Below are positions 47,601 to 58,428 of a stretch of 64,000 nt of DNA, in pieces (the first letter of the stretch is position 1; each line of letters opens with the position of its first letter). The stretch spans positions 62,001-126,000 of the forward strand of contig CALSFV010000054.1 in the NCBI GenBank assembly GCA_943737045.1, in the 5' to 3' direction. The translations under genes and the position numbers were made by a program. This DNA comes from Parapristionchus giblindavisi. Taxonomy: Eukaryota > Nematoda > Chromadorea > Rhabditida > Diplogasteridae. Below the pieces are notes generated by a model. That model was given only the letters and a program-made list of their open reading frames with translations. It was not told the DNA's origin and did no database searches.

Positions 47601-50600
47601 CGTCTACACTTCTTTGTCTCCATCTACATCTCCTCAGGTTAAGAGCACAGGTCTATTCCAATCTATAACATTTTAGCTTTTGTAAAATAAGGTGAGTTTC
47701 AGCTGAGACAGACTACGTTAGCGACACGACTATCCCCATTCTCACTGCGTCATCTCATACCACACCTTCCATCTCTATAGTAACCACGCCAGGTGTGTTA
47801 TTGCTATTCGAATAATGATCTATCAAAGTTTTGAACATTTTAGGGAATGGAGAGAACGAGGGATGGAGCACGTGAGATTTTTGAATTTTTTTCTTATTAT
47901 TTTTTAAAAAATTTTTCTTGACTAGATTGTGTAAACACTATTTATTGACAATTTTCAAAAGTTTACTGTAGACTTCTGAAATTCGCTGCTTTCCAATGTT
48001 TCCTCACAAATTCCTGAGCCTTTTCCGGTTTTTCACGATTTCCGATTAACTCCACATTACAATATATCATTTAATTTCAGCGGCGATACAATTCTCGTCG
48101 CAGTGATGGGTACAATAATATTATTGCTTATTATTTTCATCATAGTACTAATGGTGAAGTACAGACAAAAACTCGCATATCTTCTTAAAAGAAGAAATTC
48201 GGTAAATTTGTTTTTCGAGGCTATTTAACAAAACACTCGATTTCAGTACGACAATAGACCTGACGAAGTTGTGGTCAACGGATTTGTTGTGAAGAAACCT
48301 CCGTAGGTTCGCCTAAACGAACAATCAAAAATAAGAAAATTACAGGAAAGATGCTTGGGAAGTAGGCAGGGAATCCGTTTTCGTGAACTTTGCCAGGAGA
48401 CTCGGCAGTGGAGCATTTGGAACTGTTTATCAAGGTATTTTCAACGACAAAAAAAATTTTGAAAACATTTTCAAAAATTGACGAAATTTTAAGGAATATT
48501 GGAGAGTGCAGACGTTCCACTCAATTCGAAATCTCTCATGCAGCTAACCGCTCTGAAGAAAAACAATAACCAAGTTGCTATAAAGATGCTTCACGGTTTG
48601 ATATTATATTTTTTATCTTCACTAAATGTAAATATTTTCTTCAACTCTCACAAGCAAAAAAGTGAGAGAATTTAGAGAGAGTTTCAACTTATATTTTTAT
48701 ACATAAATTCTTTTCAGAATCTGCCGATCGTTTTGCCGAAATGGATTTTCTTAGTGAAATCGAGCTGATGAAATCACTCGGATTTCATGAAAGATTAGGT
48801 TCATATTAAATCTTATCAAAGGATGACAACTGTCTTTCCACCAATTATAAAACACAATTTCGATATTCTGCCATAGGAAAGTACTGAAAAGACAAACCAC
48901 AAACCAGGCACAAACGATTAATATATAAGAGAGACTATCTGGCTCAAGTGACATTCTCTTGGCACTTGGCCAAAAAGTGATCAGAACCGATCGGGCCCAA
49001 ATAGTGCACAGCTGTAGTATGGGGTGGCATAAGCTCGCAGGCGGAGTTTGGGTTCGTCATATCTACATCCTCGCTAAATAACGTAAGTTCGATGAAGTGA
49101 CATCAAAATTTCAAAGTTTACGGATTCGTTCGATATGTGTATGCGACGATGGGCAATAATAAGCAGGTAAATCCCACCAAGTGTCATCCCGATCCAAAAC
49201 CGTGAGGCCCAGAAATAATCAAAAAATCAATAAAAATATTGGTTTTTTGATTGTTTTATTTTTCCTACAATTTCCTCTCGGTGGGGGTCATTTTTTATTG
49301 ATTCAATTTGACGAGTATTCATTAGTGTAACTACTGTACGAAAATGAACTGAAACACAATCGTGGAAGTTTGCCTTATTCCCGAAAAACCACGACCAATT
49401 CGCCTTTTTATCGCGCACTGACCGAATAACCATATGCCGGTTACGGTTATGCAAATTTGGACATTCAAAATTCTTATTTGTTTTCGAAAAATACTGTCAT
49501 ATTATACCTCAGATATTCAAACAACAAATAAATGATAAAAGAAAACAATAGCATAATACCGAAATCGTATGATAAATAATACAACGATGGTCGCATTTTT
49601 AATTTCCGCATTGGGATTACGGTAGGGCGCACGATAATTCCTTTCAGTTTGCGATAAAAAGGCGAATTGGTCGTGGTTTTTCGGGAATAAGGCAAACTTC
49701 CACGATTGTGTTTCAGTTCATTTTCGTACAGTAGTTACACTAATGAATACTCGTCAAATTGAATCAATAAAAAATGACCCTCACCGAGAGGCAATTGTAG
49801 GAAAAATAAAACAATCAAAAAACCAATATTTTTATTGGTTTTTTGATTATTTCTGGGCCTCACGGTTTTGGATCGGGATGACACTTGGTGGGATTTACCT
49901 GCTTATTATTGCCCATCGTCGCATACACATATCGAACGAATCCGTAAACTTTGAAATTTTGATGTCACTTCATCGAACTTACGTTATTTAGCGAAGGAGC
50001 AGATATGACGAACCCTAACTCCGTCTGTGATCTCATGCCACCCCATACTACACCTATGCACAATTTGGGCCCGATCGGTTCTTATCACTTTTTGGCCAAG
50101 TGCCAAGCCATAAGCAAGATATGTTCACTGAGTCAGATAATCTCTCATAATTGTTTTCAGTGAATATCATCGCATGTGTGACAGAGACATCTCCGCCAAT
50201 GCTGATAGCTGAATTTTGCAGTAACGGGGATCTGTTGTCCTACATGAAGGACAGGTTAAAATTATTAAATTTTTAAAAATAAAAATAAAATATAATACTG
50301 AAAAAGTCAGATATGAATGAGTACGTAATTTACGATTTGTGAAAGAACCCGGACTTATCCTATTTCTCAAATACAAATAATTTTTTCGTTGCAGAAGACG
50401 ATTCATGATGTCACTCTCGGTGGATACTGTAACTGAATTAGATTACAATCAATTGGGATCAATCGATAGTAAGATGATAATCACGCAGAAACAACAATTA
50501 TCGTATGCTCTCCAGATAGCTTATGGGCTGGTGGGATTTTTAGAATAATTATGATAAAGGATTGTTTCCTTTTGCGATCTTTAGATCTACCCCGAACTAG

Positions 50601-52314
50601 TTAGAAAATCTTTGCTCTGGCAATGTTCTCTCGTCTTCTTTTTCAACGAGAGAACGTTACCAGAGCGGAGAGAAAAAAGTATCCTGGGTGTATTAATTTC
50701 GAACTCTGTTTGACATACTAATATATGTGAAAAACTTAATACTCAGAAGGGTTGGACTCTAAAAAAACGTTTCGCAAGAATAATGTTTAGAAATTTCGTA
50801 CGAAACTTTGTTACGTTTATTTATCAGGAATATCTAAGCGGTAGAGGATTCGTCCATCGTGATATCGCCGCGAGAAATATGCTTGTTGATGACCAAGATG
50901 CATGTAAAATTGGCGATTTTGGTCTGTGCAGAAAAGTGCAAAGTGAACAGGATTTGTATCTTTCCAAGGTATAAACGATTTGTCAGGTTATAATATTATT
51001 TTTCTGCTCAATTTGATCCAATCGTTAAATTTGATCAACCTAATTGAAAATATCATATAGCTTTGAGTGCAAATAATGGAGAAAACTATTGTTTTCAGGG
51101 TGGGCGTCTACCTCTGAAATGGATGTCGCCCGAGGCATTGCGACGGTTCGAGATGTCCTCAGCAAGTGATGTGTATGATCTTTTATCCTCTGATATTTCA
51201 GAAGTATAGTCTACTTATCATTCCCACTTGAAGTAGACATAACAGTATTCTAGTCCACTTTAAAGGGACCGAAGTCTCTTCAACACTCTACGCTCTCTCG
51301 TTGTTAGAAAACAGAGAAACAGTGTGCGCAATGAAGAGACCATTGAGAGAGGTTACGCTCCCTTTAAGTGGTCTATAATACTATGCATTTCATCAAATGT
51401 TCCTTTACTAGAAGTAAACTTCAATGTATTTTAAGTCCACTGCTAGTCTTGAAATACCAGAGCCGGAGCTAACAAACGAAGGATCAATTTTCAGATGGTC
51501 CTTCGGTGTTTTGCTATTCGAGATAATAACGCTGGGCGGTTCTCCTTACCCTGATTGGGCCCCTACGGAAGTAAGATTATATTGTCAAACATAAAATGAT
51601 ACAAAGTCCTTAAAGGACCCCCTTAGCTAACTTTAATGTTTCTGCTTTGATATTTTAGAGCGATCAATTATATAATACGAAAAGAGTTTCAAAGGTTTGG
51701 ATTATAATCTAATTTAGTTCAATTAGATTCTTCCTCGACTTGAAGCTGGAGAAAGAATGAAGAAACCGGATAATTGTCCCGAATTAGTGTACGTCACTTT
51801 TTGTTGCTTTTTTTTCACGTCAAAAGATTTACGAGAAGTGAAACCTCGGATTTGTCTCTATCGTCATGTCATACGCTTTAAATGATCTTTCAGTTTCGCG
51901 ATAATGAATGAATGCTGGAATGCGGATCCTGGAGCGCGTCCAGATTTTTCAAGTTTACGAGAAAGAGTAGCATCTGCTTTAGAACAGGTTACGATTCACT
52001 CCAATTGAACAGTTCCAGACAATCCATTTTGTCAACATTTGTATAGATTACTTGGATAAACATCAATAAATAATCGCAAGCAGTAGATCAGACGAAGACG
52101 TAAAACAGACGAAATACCGTCGAATACGATCAACCTAATGGAATATTAATATACATTTTTACAGTTATCTCCTGACGAAAACTATCTTCGATTGGATGCT
52201 CAACGAGATTATTATCTAGTACCTGAACATCACGATCAAAATGTTTGCAAGATTTTTTTTAAATATTTAAATGAAATGTATTTACAGGTTCCTGAAGAAA
52301 TGATATTACAATAG
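44693..52314 (+). CDS. Receptor tyrosine kinase with a C-type lectin ectodomain (signal peptide-CTLD-stalk-TM-kinase)
   Basis: Twenty-four exons give 642 codons plus stop: 44693-44747, 45067-45157, 45981-46056, 46410-46497, 46846-46941, 47103-47181, 47339-47377, 47595-47650, 47703-47792, 47844-47871, 48081-48201, 48247-48302, 48346-48434, 48494-48595, 48718-48798, 50161-50254, 50395-50530, 50828-50968, 51099-51172, 51495-51570, 51727-51788, 51894-51987, 52165-52242, 52288-52314. Signal peptide about 1-18. CTLD about 26-175 with [25 protein letters not shown] (115-120) and Cys 26, 38, 59, 99, 140, 171. Ser/Thr/Pro stalk 176-232, TM about 236-258. Kinase 311-605: GSGAFGTV loop (312-319), AIK (Lys352), Glu369, HRDIAARN (469-476), DFG (489-491), KWMSPEAL and GARPDF. 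The activation loop has a single Tyr503. All catalytic residues are present. The kinase resembles worm KIN-16-type receptors. The exon 5 and 8 donors are less certain. Confidence 0.93.
45345..45767. mobile_element. Inverted-repeat element with 11-bp flanking duplication in a kinase intron
   Basis: The ends CAAGGGAACTGTCTCAACTT and complement bound arms of about 130 bp. GTTCAGGCTAA occurs on both sides (45334-45344 and 45768-45778), an 11-bp direct repeat of the length made by Mutator-like transposases. Non-coding. Confidence 0.75.
46513..46551. repeat. Solo end of the GAGAGCATGTCTGAG transposon family
   Basis: TTAT followed by GAGAGCATGTCTGAGAGAAT matches the left end of the 31207-33056 element. 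No matching right end is nearby, so it is a truncated copy in the fourth kinase intron. Confidence 0.7.
48929..50146. mobile_element. Palindromic transposon in a kinase intron, ATAA target duplication
   Basis: 1218 bp, inserted in the intron between kinase exons 15 and 16. ATAA flanks both sides (48925-48928 and 50147-50150). Left end GAGAGACTATCTGGCTCA; right end inverted GAGAGATTATCTGACTCA. The arms of about 550 bp are close inverted copies around a centre near 49540. Open frames of about 75-82 codons occur in both arms but match nothing recognised. The GAGAG terminus and the ATAA/TTAT target link it to the 31207-33056 element. Confidence 0.85.
50609..50669. repeat. Hairpin (TCTGGCAATGTTCTCTCG family)
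   Basis: GCTCTGGCAATGTTCTCTCG pairs with CGAGAGAACGTTACCAGAGC across a short loop in the intron before exon 18. Similar remnants are at 16890-16945 and inside the small MITEs at 5041 and 51257. Confidence 0.75.
51257..51367. mobile_element. Small MITE in a kinase intron, TTTAAAGGGA ends
   Basis: About 111 bp. Left CCACTTTAAAGGGACCG, right GGTTACGCTCCCTTTAAGTGG (complementary ends). Same family as 5041-5161. It is nested in a wider repeat whose flank (51371-51420) recurs inverted at 59560-59605. Confidence 0.7.
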
Positions 52315-52428
52315 AGTACAAAATTAGTTGCGAATGATCTCAGAAGAGAATTGATCGATGAAGATAATGAAGAGATTTTATCGATAAATTCTTTTAATAT
52401 TTCATTTGCAAATTCAGCAAAAGATTAA

Positions 52429-52500
52429 TGCGTTCGGGGGGAATCGAACCCCCGTCGAATGCTTGGAAGGCATCCATGCTGACCATTACACCACGAACGC
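52429..52500 (-). tRNA. tRNA-Gly (anticodon TCC), minus strand
   Basis: The exact complement of the 72-nt genes at 39982 and 40129, with intact acceptor, anticodon and T arms. The surrounding sequence is not the 147-bp unit, so it is a dispersed copy. Confidence 0.97.
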
Positions 52501-53106
52501 GGATGTAAGGAGAAGCTGGTGCGCTCACTATTTTATCGCTGCGAGCTATTAGAGATAAGCACGGAGTTATAAAACAAGAAAAAGAGAGAAGGGAAATGGT
52601 TCTTTGATCGAAGGTGAATGATCATACAATCAAACTGGATTCGATGTGCTATCACGATCTTTTTGATTTATGGAGTGGGGGAAAATGGGATTATCGTTTT
52701 GCTTACCCCTGCTTACTCCGAAAATTCTAATAGGCATGCTGTGCTCTAAAGAACCTTTATCTAGAAGAATAGCAAACACTTGAAAGCCTTACATATTAGG
52801 GTTCGCCCTCAGGGTTTTGTAAGACCTGGATGTTCATTTGACTCACCAAACATGATCTTTCATGTAATCGTTAAGATTTTAATTTTTGGAAGAAAAAAAA
52901 CTATAATTTATCAAATCATTCTATATCTATATATCTAATTTTAAATCAATATAGCAATTTCATCAACTGTAATATATCATCAATTAGATTCAGTTTCTTC
53001 GCGGGTAACTTTGGACATGGCCATCGATCGAAATATGTAGGATCATCTCTGGTTCCTTTTATCAATTGAACCTAAATTGTACTTATTATAATCAAAAAAA
53101 TGATTC
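52501..53106. other. Intergenic region
   Basis: No gene seen. It contains the presumed 3' UTR of the minus-strand glycosyltransferase remnant. Confidence 0.4.
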
Positions 53107-53538
53107 TTAATTTGGACAAACCATGGGTAAGTTTTCATATATACTCATATTCAGTGGATGGTTATCAATGTATTTATGTGTTCGATTGAAGAGGAGTTCT
53201 CCAATACATGATATCGCTCCATAGTCTTTATCTGGTAACATCTAAATGAGTATATGAATAAAAATGATGGGTAAGATAATACATAATAAGATAATAAATA
53301 TAAATAACCTTATTAGCCATGATATGCTGCACACCGGAGAGATATGGTAGATCTTCCATTCCAAAAACACATACATTATGCCTCCATATTCCACTACCGC
53401 AATCATAATCTTTTAGGAACTTCCAATGGGCCAATCTAATCAATACTATTGATTACAATAATTCATTGATATACAGTAACCTTGTCATGAATAGATGATC
53501 AGATGGTCTATCATCATCGTATAGACATCTTGAAGGAT

Positions 53539-54326
53539 TGTATAGAGAGCCGTAATCGTCGTTGATTATCGTTAATTATCATATTCAAATGCTTAATTAT
53601 CATTATATATTCATTTCACTATCACTTATTATTTGAGTACGCAAGTAGCCACTCAATGACATCCTGTAATCATCCTATGTTTATCACTTAGCAGCGCTAA
53701 TGACTCCGCCCATGACTCCGCCCACGGTGTTTTCGAAATGTCATCAGTCTTCTCTTCTCTCTTTTCCCAGGCTGTGACGTCGTTTTCTCTCCTTAGTTTT
53801 CTTTTATTATGTGTTAATTAATTGTCGTCGTTTCTCCCAGTAGTTTATTAGATTAGCTTCGTGTTTCATTGTTATTGTAGATAAATATAATTGTGTAACT
53901 TACGCTCGTGTCGTGCTCACAGTTTATCGAATTGGTCGTAATCATTTCATCATTATTTGTCATCCTCATTGATTAGTGAGGGGAGTCTTGATCTGTCTGT
54001 GTCTCTGCCTAGTATTCATTCAATTCAATCTTGCTTCTTTCTTCTGGTTTGTATCAGCGTGCTTCGTGAGCGTTGAACATTCCATCTTCTTGAATTGTTA
54101 CAACCTGCTTCGTGAGGGTTGTGATAGTTCTGCTGAGGTGACTGTCTGCTTCGTGAGGACAGTTGCCGCCGATTAACTCTCTGCTTCGTGAGGGGAGTTA
54201 TTCGGTTTGTCTGCCTGCTTCGTGAGGGCAAAAGTTAGTAAGGTTCTGCTTCGTGAGGAACCTTATTGGCTATAAGCAAGTGCGTTACAAGTAAACAATT
54301 ATCTAGCTCGTTCCGTATCTTGTACA
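53539..54326 (+). repeat. 5' LTR
   Basis: 788 bp, TG...CA ends. Carries the six-hairpin array at 54054-54265, about 60 bp before its 3' end. Confidence 0.95.
54054..54265 (+). promoter_or_regulatory. Array of six hairpins with one invariant loop and covarying stems (5' LTR)
   Basis: Each hairpin has the loop TGCTTCGTGAG. Stems: TCAGCG/CGTTGA (54054-54076, one G-U), ACAACC/GGTTGT (54100-54122), ACTGTC/GACAGT (54141-54163), TAACTCTC/GGGAGTTA (54174-54200, one G-U), TGCC/GGCA (54212-54230) and TAAGGTTC/GAACCTTA (54239-54265). The six stems differ in sequence yet all pair, while the 11-nt loop never changes. Position near the LTR 3' end places it in the R-U5 part of the RNA, next to the gag start. 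Possible roles are Gag or host protein binding, packaging, dimerisation or translational control; none is proven. Confidence 0.9.
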
Positions 54327-56437
54327 TGGGGGCCAAGCCGTGCCGAACAGAGGACAATTGGATGAATACTAAGTGGAGCAAGCAGATGCAAGGAGGAATA
54401 AGAGGAGTAGCAGAAACCAGTCGTCGTCGTCGAGGGGAGCCTACACGACAGGACCCTATGGATATTGGATATTGTTCAAGGACGGAGGATCGCGAGGAGC
54501 GCGAGGCTGTGGATAGCCTTATCATATTGGATAATCTGAAAGAGAATGGATTGTGTGGACGTGAATTAAGAGATGTTTCTTCGGAGTTGGAGTTCCATAC
54601 TGAGAGGTTGTATGGAGATGATTCTGATCGTTTGAATGAAGAGAGAATTAAAGTATTTAACCGAATATGTAGAGGGCACAAGAAATATGGACAATTATTA
54701 AGATTCTGGTATGAAGGCGCATCATATATGGAATTGAGGGATTATATGTTATATGGAAGAGAGCCACCGAATTATTATCGATTAATAACGTGTCGATTTT
54801 GTTGTGGCACGGATCACAAGATTTTGCAATGTCCTGCTTTTTGGGAGCGTAAGGGAGGAGATGATGAAGTGGATACGAATATATGTGAAGTACAATGTGT
54901 GGATAAAGTATGTGTAGAGACTAATGATACCCATGTTGGAGAAGAAGCTCAGGATGAAGCTGAAGATGCTCAATGTGAATTAAATGGAGGATTACAAGGA
55001 CGAGTGTGTTTCGATAAGGATATTGAGGATAATATGGCCACGGAGAGTACTGATACTCAGGGAGATCAGGTGAAGACCGTTGGACCCACAGTTTTGGAAG
55101 TGTATTCAGGAGTAAATAAGAGGAGTAATGAGGAAGTTGTTGGCACGGATATGAAGAAGCCGTGTATTGTATCGAAGCAAAGTGCCTTGGAGTCTATGGT
55201 TATGGAGTTGAGCGTCAAGGATGAGGTCATTAGTGCAAGTAATGGGAATCGTATGAGTGAAGTGGGAGCGAGTTTATCTAAGAGAGTCGATCTACATGGT
55301 CATATTGTTGAACAGGAGAATATTATTAAAGAGGATGTTATTATTAAAGAAGAGTATATTGTCAAGCGAGAGGTTACTGTTAATGAGAAGGATATTTTTA
55401 AAGAAGATGATATTAGTAAGAAAGATATTAAATAAGATAAGGATATTGAAGAAAAGGATATTGTTGAAGAGTTTGAGGATGCTGTTAAGAAGAAAGATAT
55501 TGCTAAAAAGGAAGATGATATTGAAGAGAATGTTATTAAGGAAGAGTATGTTATCGATCAAGAGGATTTGGAAAAGAAGGATACTATTGAAGATAAGAAT
55601 GTTGTGAAGGAGGATATTGTTGAAGAGGAGGACATTGAGAAGGATAATATTGTGAAGGAGGATGTTGCTGAGGAGATCAAGAAGGTTGATAAGAAGGACA
55701 ATGGAGTTGCTGACAAGGTAGCTGCTGCGAATGGATCGAATAGTGTTATTGGAGATGGAAAGAATGTTAGTAAGGAGGAGATCGTAAAGGAAAATTTGGA
55801 TGGACTTGTTATTGGAGATGGAAAGAATGCTAGTGATGAGGAGATTGTGAAGGAGAATGTTGAAGATAGAGTGTCAAGGAAGATGGATTCAGGAGATGTG
55901 TCGTGTGAGAATGAGCAGGATCGGGATGTGAATGTAGAGAAATTGGATCGAAGGAAGGTGGTCCCAAGGGAACCAGATAAGAAGTTGTCGTTGGATGATG
56001 TGAAGGTAGAGCAATTGGATCGAAGGAAGGGGGTCCCGAAAGAACCAGATAAGGAGTTATCATCGGTCATAGCAGGAGGGGAGCCTATGTCTATATCGTT
56101 CAAGAAGGAAGGAAGCTGGAAACAGTTTCACATGCAAGAGAACTACAACAATGATGTCATTCATCTCATTCATTCATTATTTTGTTTTGTATCATACTTA
56201 TTCATGTTATGCTTTTTCATATTATCATCGTCACTTACCCCATTATCAACTACCGTAATCTCATCTACATCTCAAACAACTACAACCGTATCATCGTCGT
56301 TGATTATCTCTTTATGCGCAAGGCATACAATCGTCTCGTCGTCATTCATTATCACGTTATGCGCAAGGCATACTCATTCGTCATCTTTGGTTGCTGCCGA
56401 AGAGGTCGAGCCCTACCGTAATCCCCCTCGTCGTTGA
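54326..56437 (+). CDS. Gag-like protein with a CCHC zinc knuckle and acidic repeats (one in-frame stop)
   Basis: The first ATG uses the last base of the LTR (54326). The frame runs 369 codons to TAA at 55433-55435 and continues open in the same frame to 56437, so the stop is either a break or a readthrough point. A zinc knuckle CX2CX4HX4C lies at residues 156-169 (Cys156, Cys159, His164, Cys169). The second half is a repetitive Asp/Glu/Lys/Ile/Val region (KEDIV-like units), then a short hydrophobic Ser/Thr-rich tail. By analogy with Gag it would bind element RNA and form particles. No pol motifs follow. Upstream in-frame TTG codons inside the LTR are not taken as start. Confidence 0.85.
54327..54344 (+). 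promoter_or_regulatory. Probable primer-binding site
   Basis: TGGGGGCCAAGCCGTGCC starts directly after the LTR with TGG, as expected for pairing with a tRNA 3' CCA. The matching tRNA was not identified. The site overlaps the first gag codons. Confidence 0.6.
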
Positions 56438-56475
56438 GATTGAATGCGAGGACGCATTCTGTGAGGGAAGCGGCA

Positions 56476-57263
56476 TGTATAGAGAGCCGTAATCGTCGTT
56501 GATTATCGTTAATTATCATATTCAAATGCTTAATTATCATTATATATTCATTTCACTATCACTTATTATTTGAGTACGCAAGTAGCCACTCAATGACATC
56601 CTGTAATCATCCTATGTTTATCACTTAGCAGCGCTAATGACTCCGCCCATGACTCCGCCCACGGTGTTTTCGAAATGTCATCAGTCTTCTCTTCTCTCTT
56701 TTCCCAGGCTGTGACGTCGTTTTCTCTCCTTAGTTTTCTTTTATTATGTGTTAATTAATTGTCGTCGTTTCTCCCAGTAGTTTATTAGATTAGCTTCGTG
56801 TTTCATTGTTATTGTAGATAAATATAATTGTGTAACTTACGCTCGTGTCGTGCTCACAGTTTATCGAATTGGTCGTAATCATTTCATCATTATTTGTCAT
56901 CCTCATTGATTAGTGAGGGGAGTCTTGATCTGTCTGTGTCTCTGCCTAGTATTCATTCAATTCAATCTTGCTTCTTTCTTCTGGTTTGTATCAGCGTGCT
57001 TCGTGAGCGTTGAACATTCCATCTTCTTGAATTGTTACAACCTGCTTCGTGAGGGTTGTGATAGTTCTGCTGAGGTGACTGTCTGCTTCGTGAGGACAGT
57101 TGCCGCCGATTAACTCTCTGCTTCGTGAGGGGAGTTATTCGGTTTGTCTGCCTGCTTCGTGAGGGCAAAAGTTAGTAAGGTTCTGCTTCGTGAGGAACCT
57201 TATTGGCTATAAGCAAGTGCGTTACAAGTAAACAATTATCTAGCTCGTTCCGTATCTTGTACA
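56476..57263 (+). repeat. 3' LTR
   Basis: 788 bp, apparently identical to the 5' LTR (offset 2937). The stretch before it (GTGAGGGAAGCGG) is a weak candidate polypurine tract. Confidence 0.95.
56991..57202 (+). promoter_or_regulatory. Six-hairpin array, 3' LTR copy
   Basis: Same six hairpins as at 54054-54265. Confidence 0.9.
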
Positions 57264-57745
57264 GGATACATTCCGGGCATGTTCAATGTCCGAGTAGAGG
57301 CTATTGATTGAATGAATAACTCATCCATACCGTACGACTTAATATAGTCATTTATAAGGACAACTGACAAATTTTTTAATAACATTTTAAAGATGGAGGT
57401 TCGCTAATGTCTATGCAAATCTGTAACAGATCTGTTATGCAAGGGATAAGGGATGCGCATCCCTTTGCATCCTATTGCCGAACTTTCCAATTTTCAAAAT
57501 TTCGAGCCTTCGCCTGGTATCAAGCATAATTCATTAATGTTTTTTTGACGAAACAAAAAGTATTAGATATATAGACACCGTGATATTTGCATGGGTAGAT
57601 GAATAAAATGTTATCTGACCAATTCATTTAGTTCTTTTCGAAATATTGCTGTATTGATTGTATCAAGTAGATAGAATGCAGTCGTACGAGTAATTGTAGC
57701 CTAATCAATCATTAATATGGCCGTTTAAGTAAGACTCGATTAAGT

Positions 57746-58428
57746 GCCGGCACAGTCAAAAAATCAAAATTTGGATCGGGATCCTCAAGGTTGCTGTTAA
57801 CGATGGTCTTGTTCATTTTGCACTTAGAGTCACCGTTGAGGCCAGACGACGTCGCGTTGAATTCGCGTTTTTAGTCATTTCTTGTCACCCGATGGTACTA
57901 AAATTTGCAGACTATGCATTCCGAGGCAGAATTTGATGGCGACCACACCTGTCTAATTCATTTTTCATGAAAAAGTTTCTGAAATTTTCAAAATGTGAAT
58001 CTCTCTTAACGGCCAAAGTGCATTTTGTGAGATACATAGATCGAAGCGTAATGACTTCAGGATCCCATAGAAAATAATTCAGCCAATTTGAGGTAGATTT
58101 TTGAGAAAATCTACTTTTAGAGTGGTCATTTTGCCGTTGAAGTGGATGCAAGAGTCGAGAGTGTGGTGGTGCGAGAGAGCAGAGATTTAGGAGAGGCGAC
58201 CAATATGGGAAGGAAGGGGGTGGACGGGATTGCCTACCCCTCTTCCTACTCTGATCTCTCGTACCACCACACTTTCTCGTGACGAGAAATGGCTAAAAAC
58301 GCGATTTCAACGCGACGTCGTCTGGCCTCAACGGTGACTCTAAGTGCAAAATGAGCATGACCATCGTCAACAGCACCCTTGAGAACCCCGATCCCCAAAT
58401 TTTTATTTTTTTGACTATGCCAGATTTC
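57746..58428. mobile_element. Inverted-repeat element (about 140-bp arms) beside the GT14 remnant
   Basis: The left arm (57746-57888: GGCACAGTCAAAAAATC..., ACTTAGAGTCACCGTTGAGG) returns inverted at 58277-58428. The 390-bp centre is unrelated, with AGAGAGCAGAGAT-like sequence. No protein recognised. Confidence 0.75.

Larger units (their letters stand above)
53539..57263 (+). mobile_element. Gag-only LTR retrotransposon, complete with GGAT target duplication
   Basis: 3725 bp: two 788-bp LTRs (TGTATAG...TTGTACA) around a 2149-bp interior. GGAT at 53535-53538 and 57264-57267 is the 4-bp target duplication. The LTRs look identical, so the insertion is recent. The interior holds one long gag-like frame with a zinc knuckle and no protease, reverse transcriptase, RNase H or integrase, so it must use enzymes of another element. 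It interrupts a minus-strand GT14 exon. Confidence 0.95.

Noticed and set aside
49227..49991. Protein genes of 75-82 codons in the kinase intron
   Set aside because: They lie in the arms of the 48929-50146 palindrome and are mirror copies without recognisable domains.
53976..54231. Short open frames inside both LTRs
   Set aside because: They run across the hairpin array on both strands and are by-products of its repeats.
54266..54325. Extended gag start inside the LTR
   Set aside because: Only a TTG start lies upstream; the first ATG in frame is at 54326 and the LTR copy at 57203 is not coding.
55257..56103. Other-frame and antisense long frames over the acidic gag repeats
   Set aside because: The GAT-ATT-AAG-type repeat is open in several frames; only the frame with the zinc knuckle is coherent.
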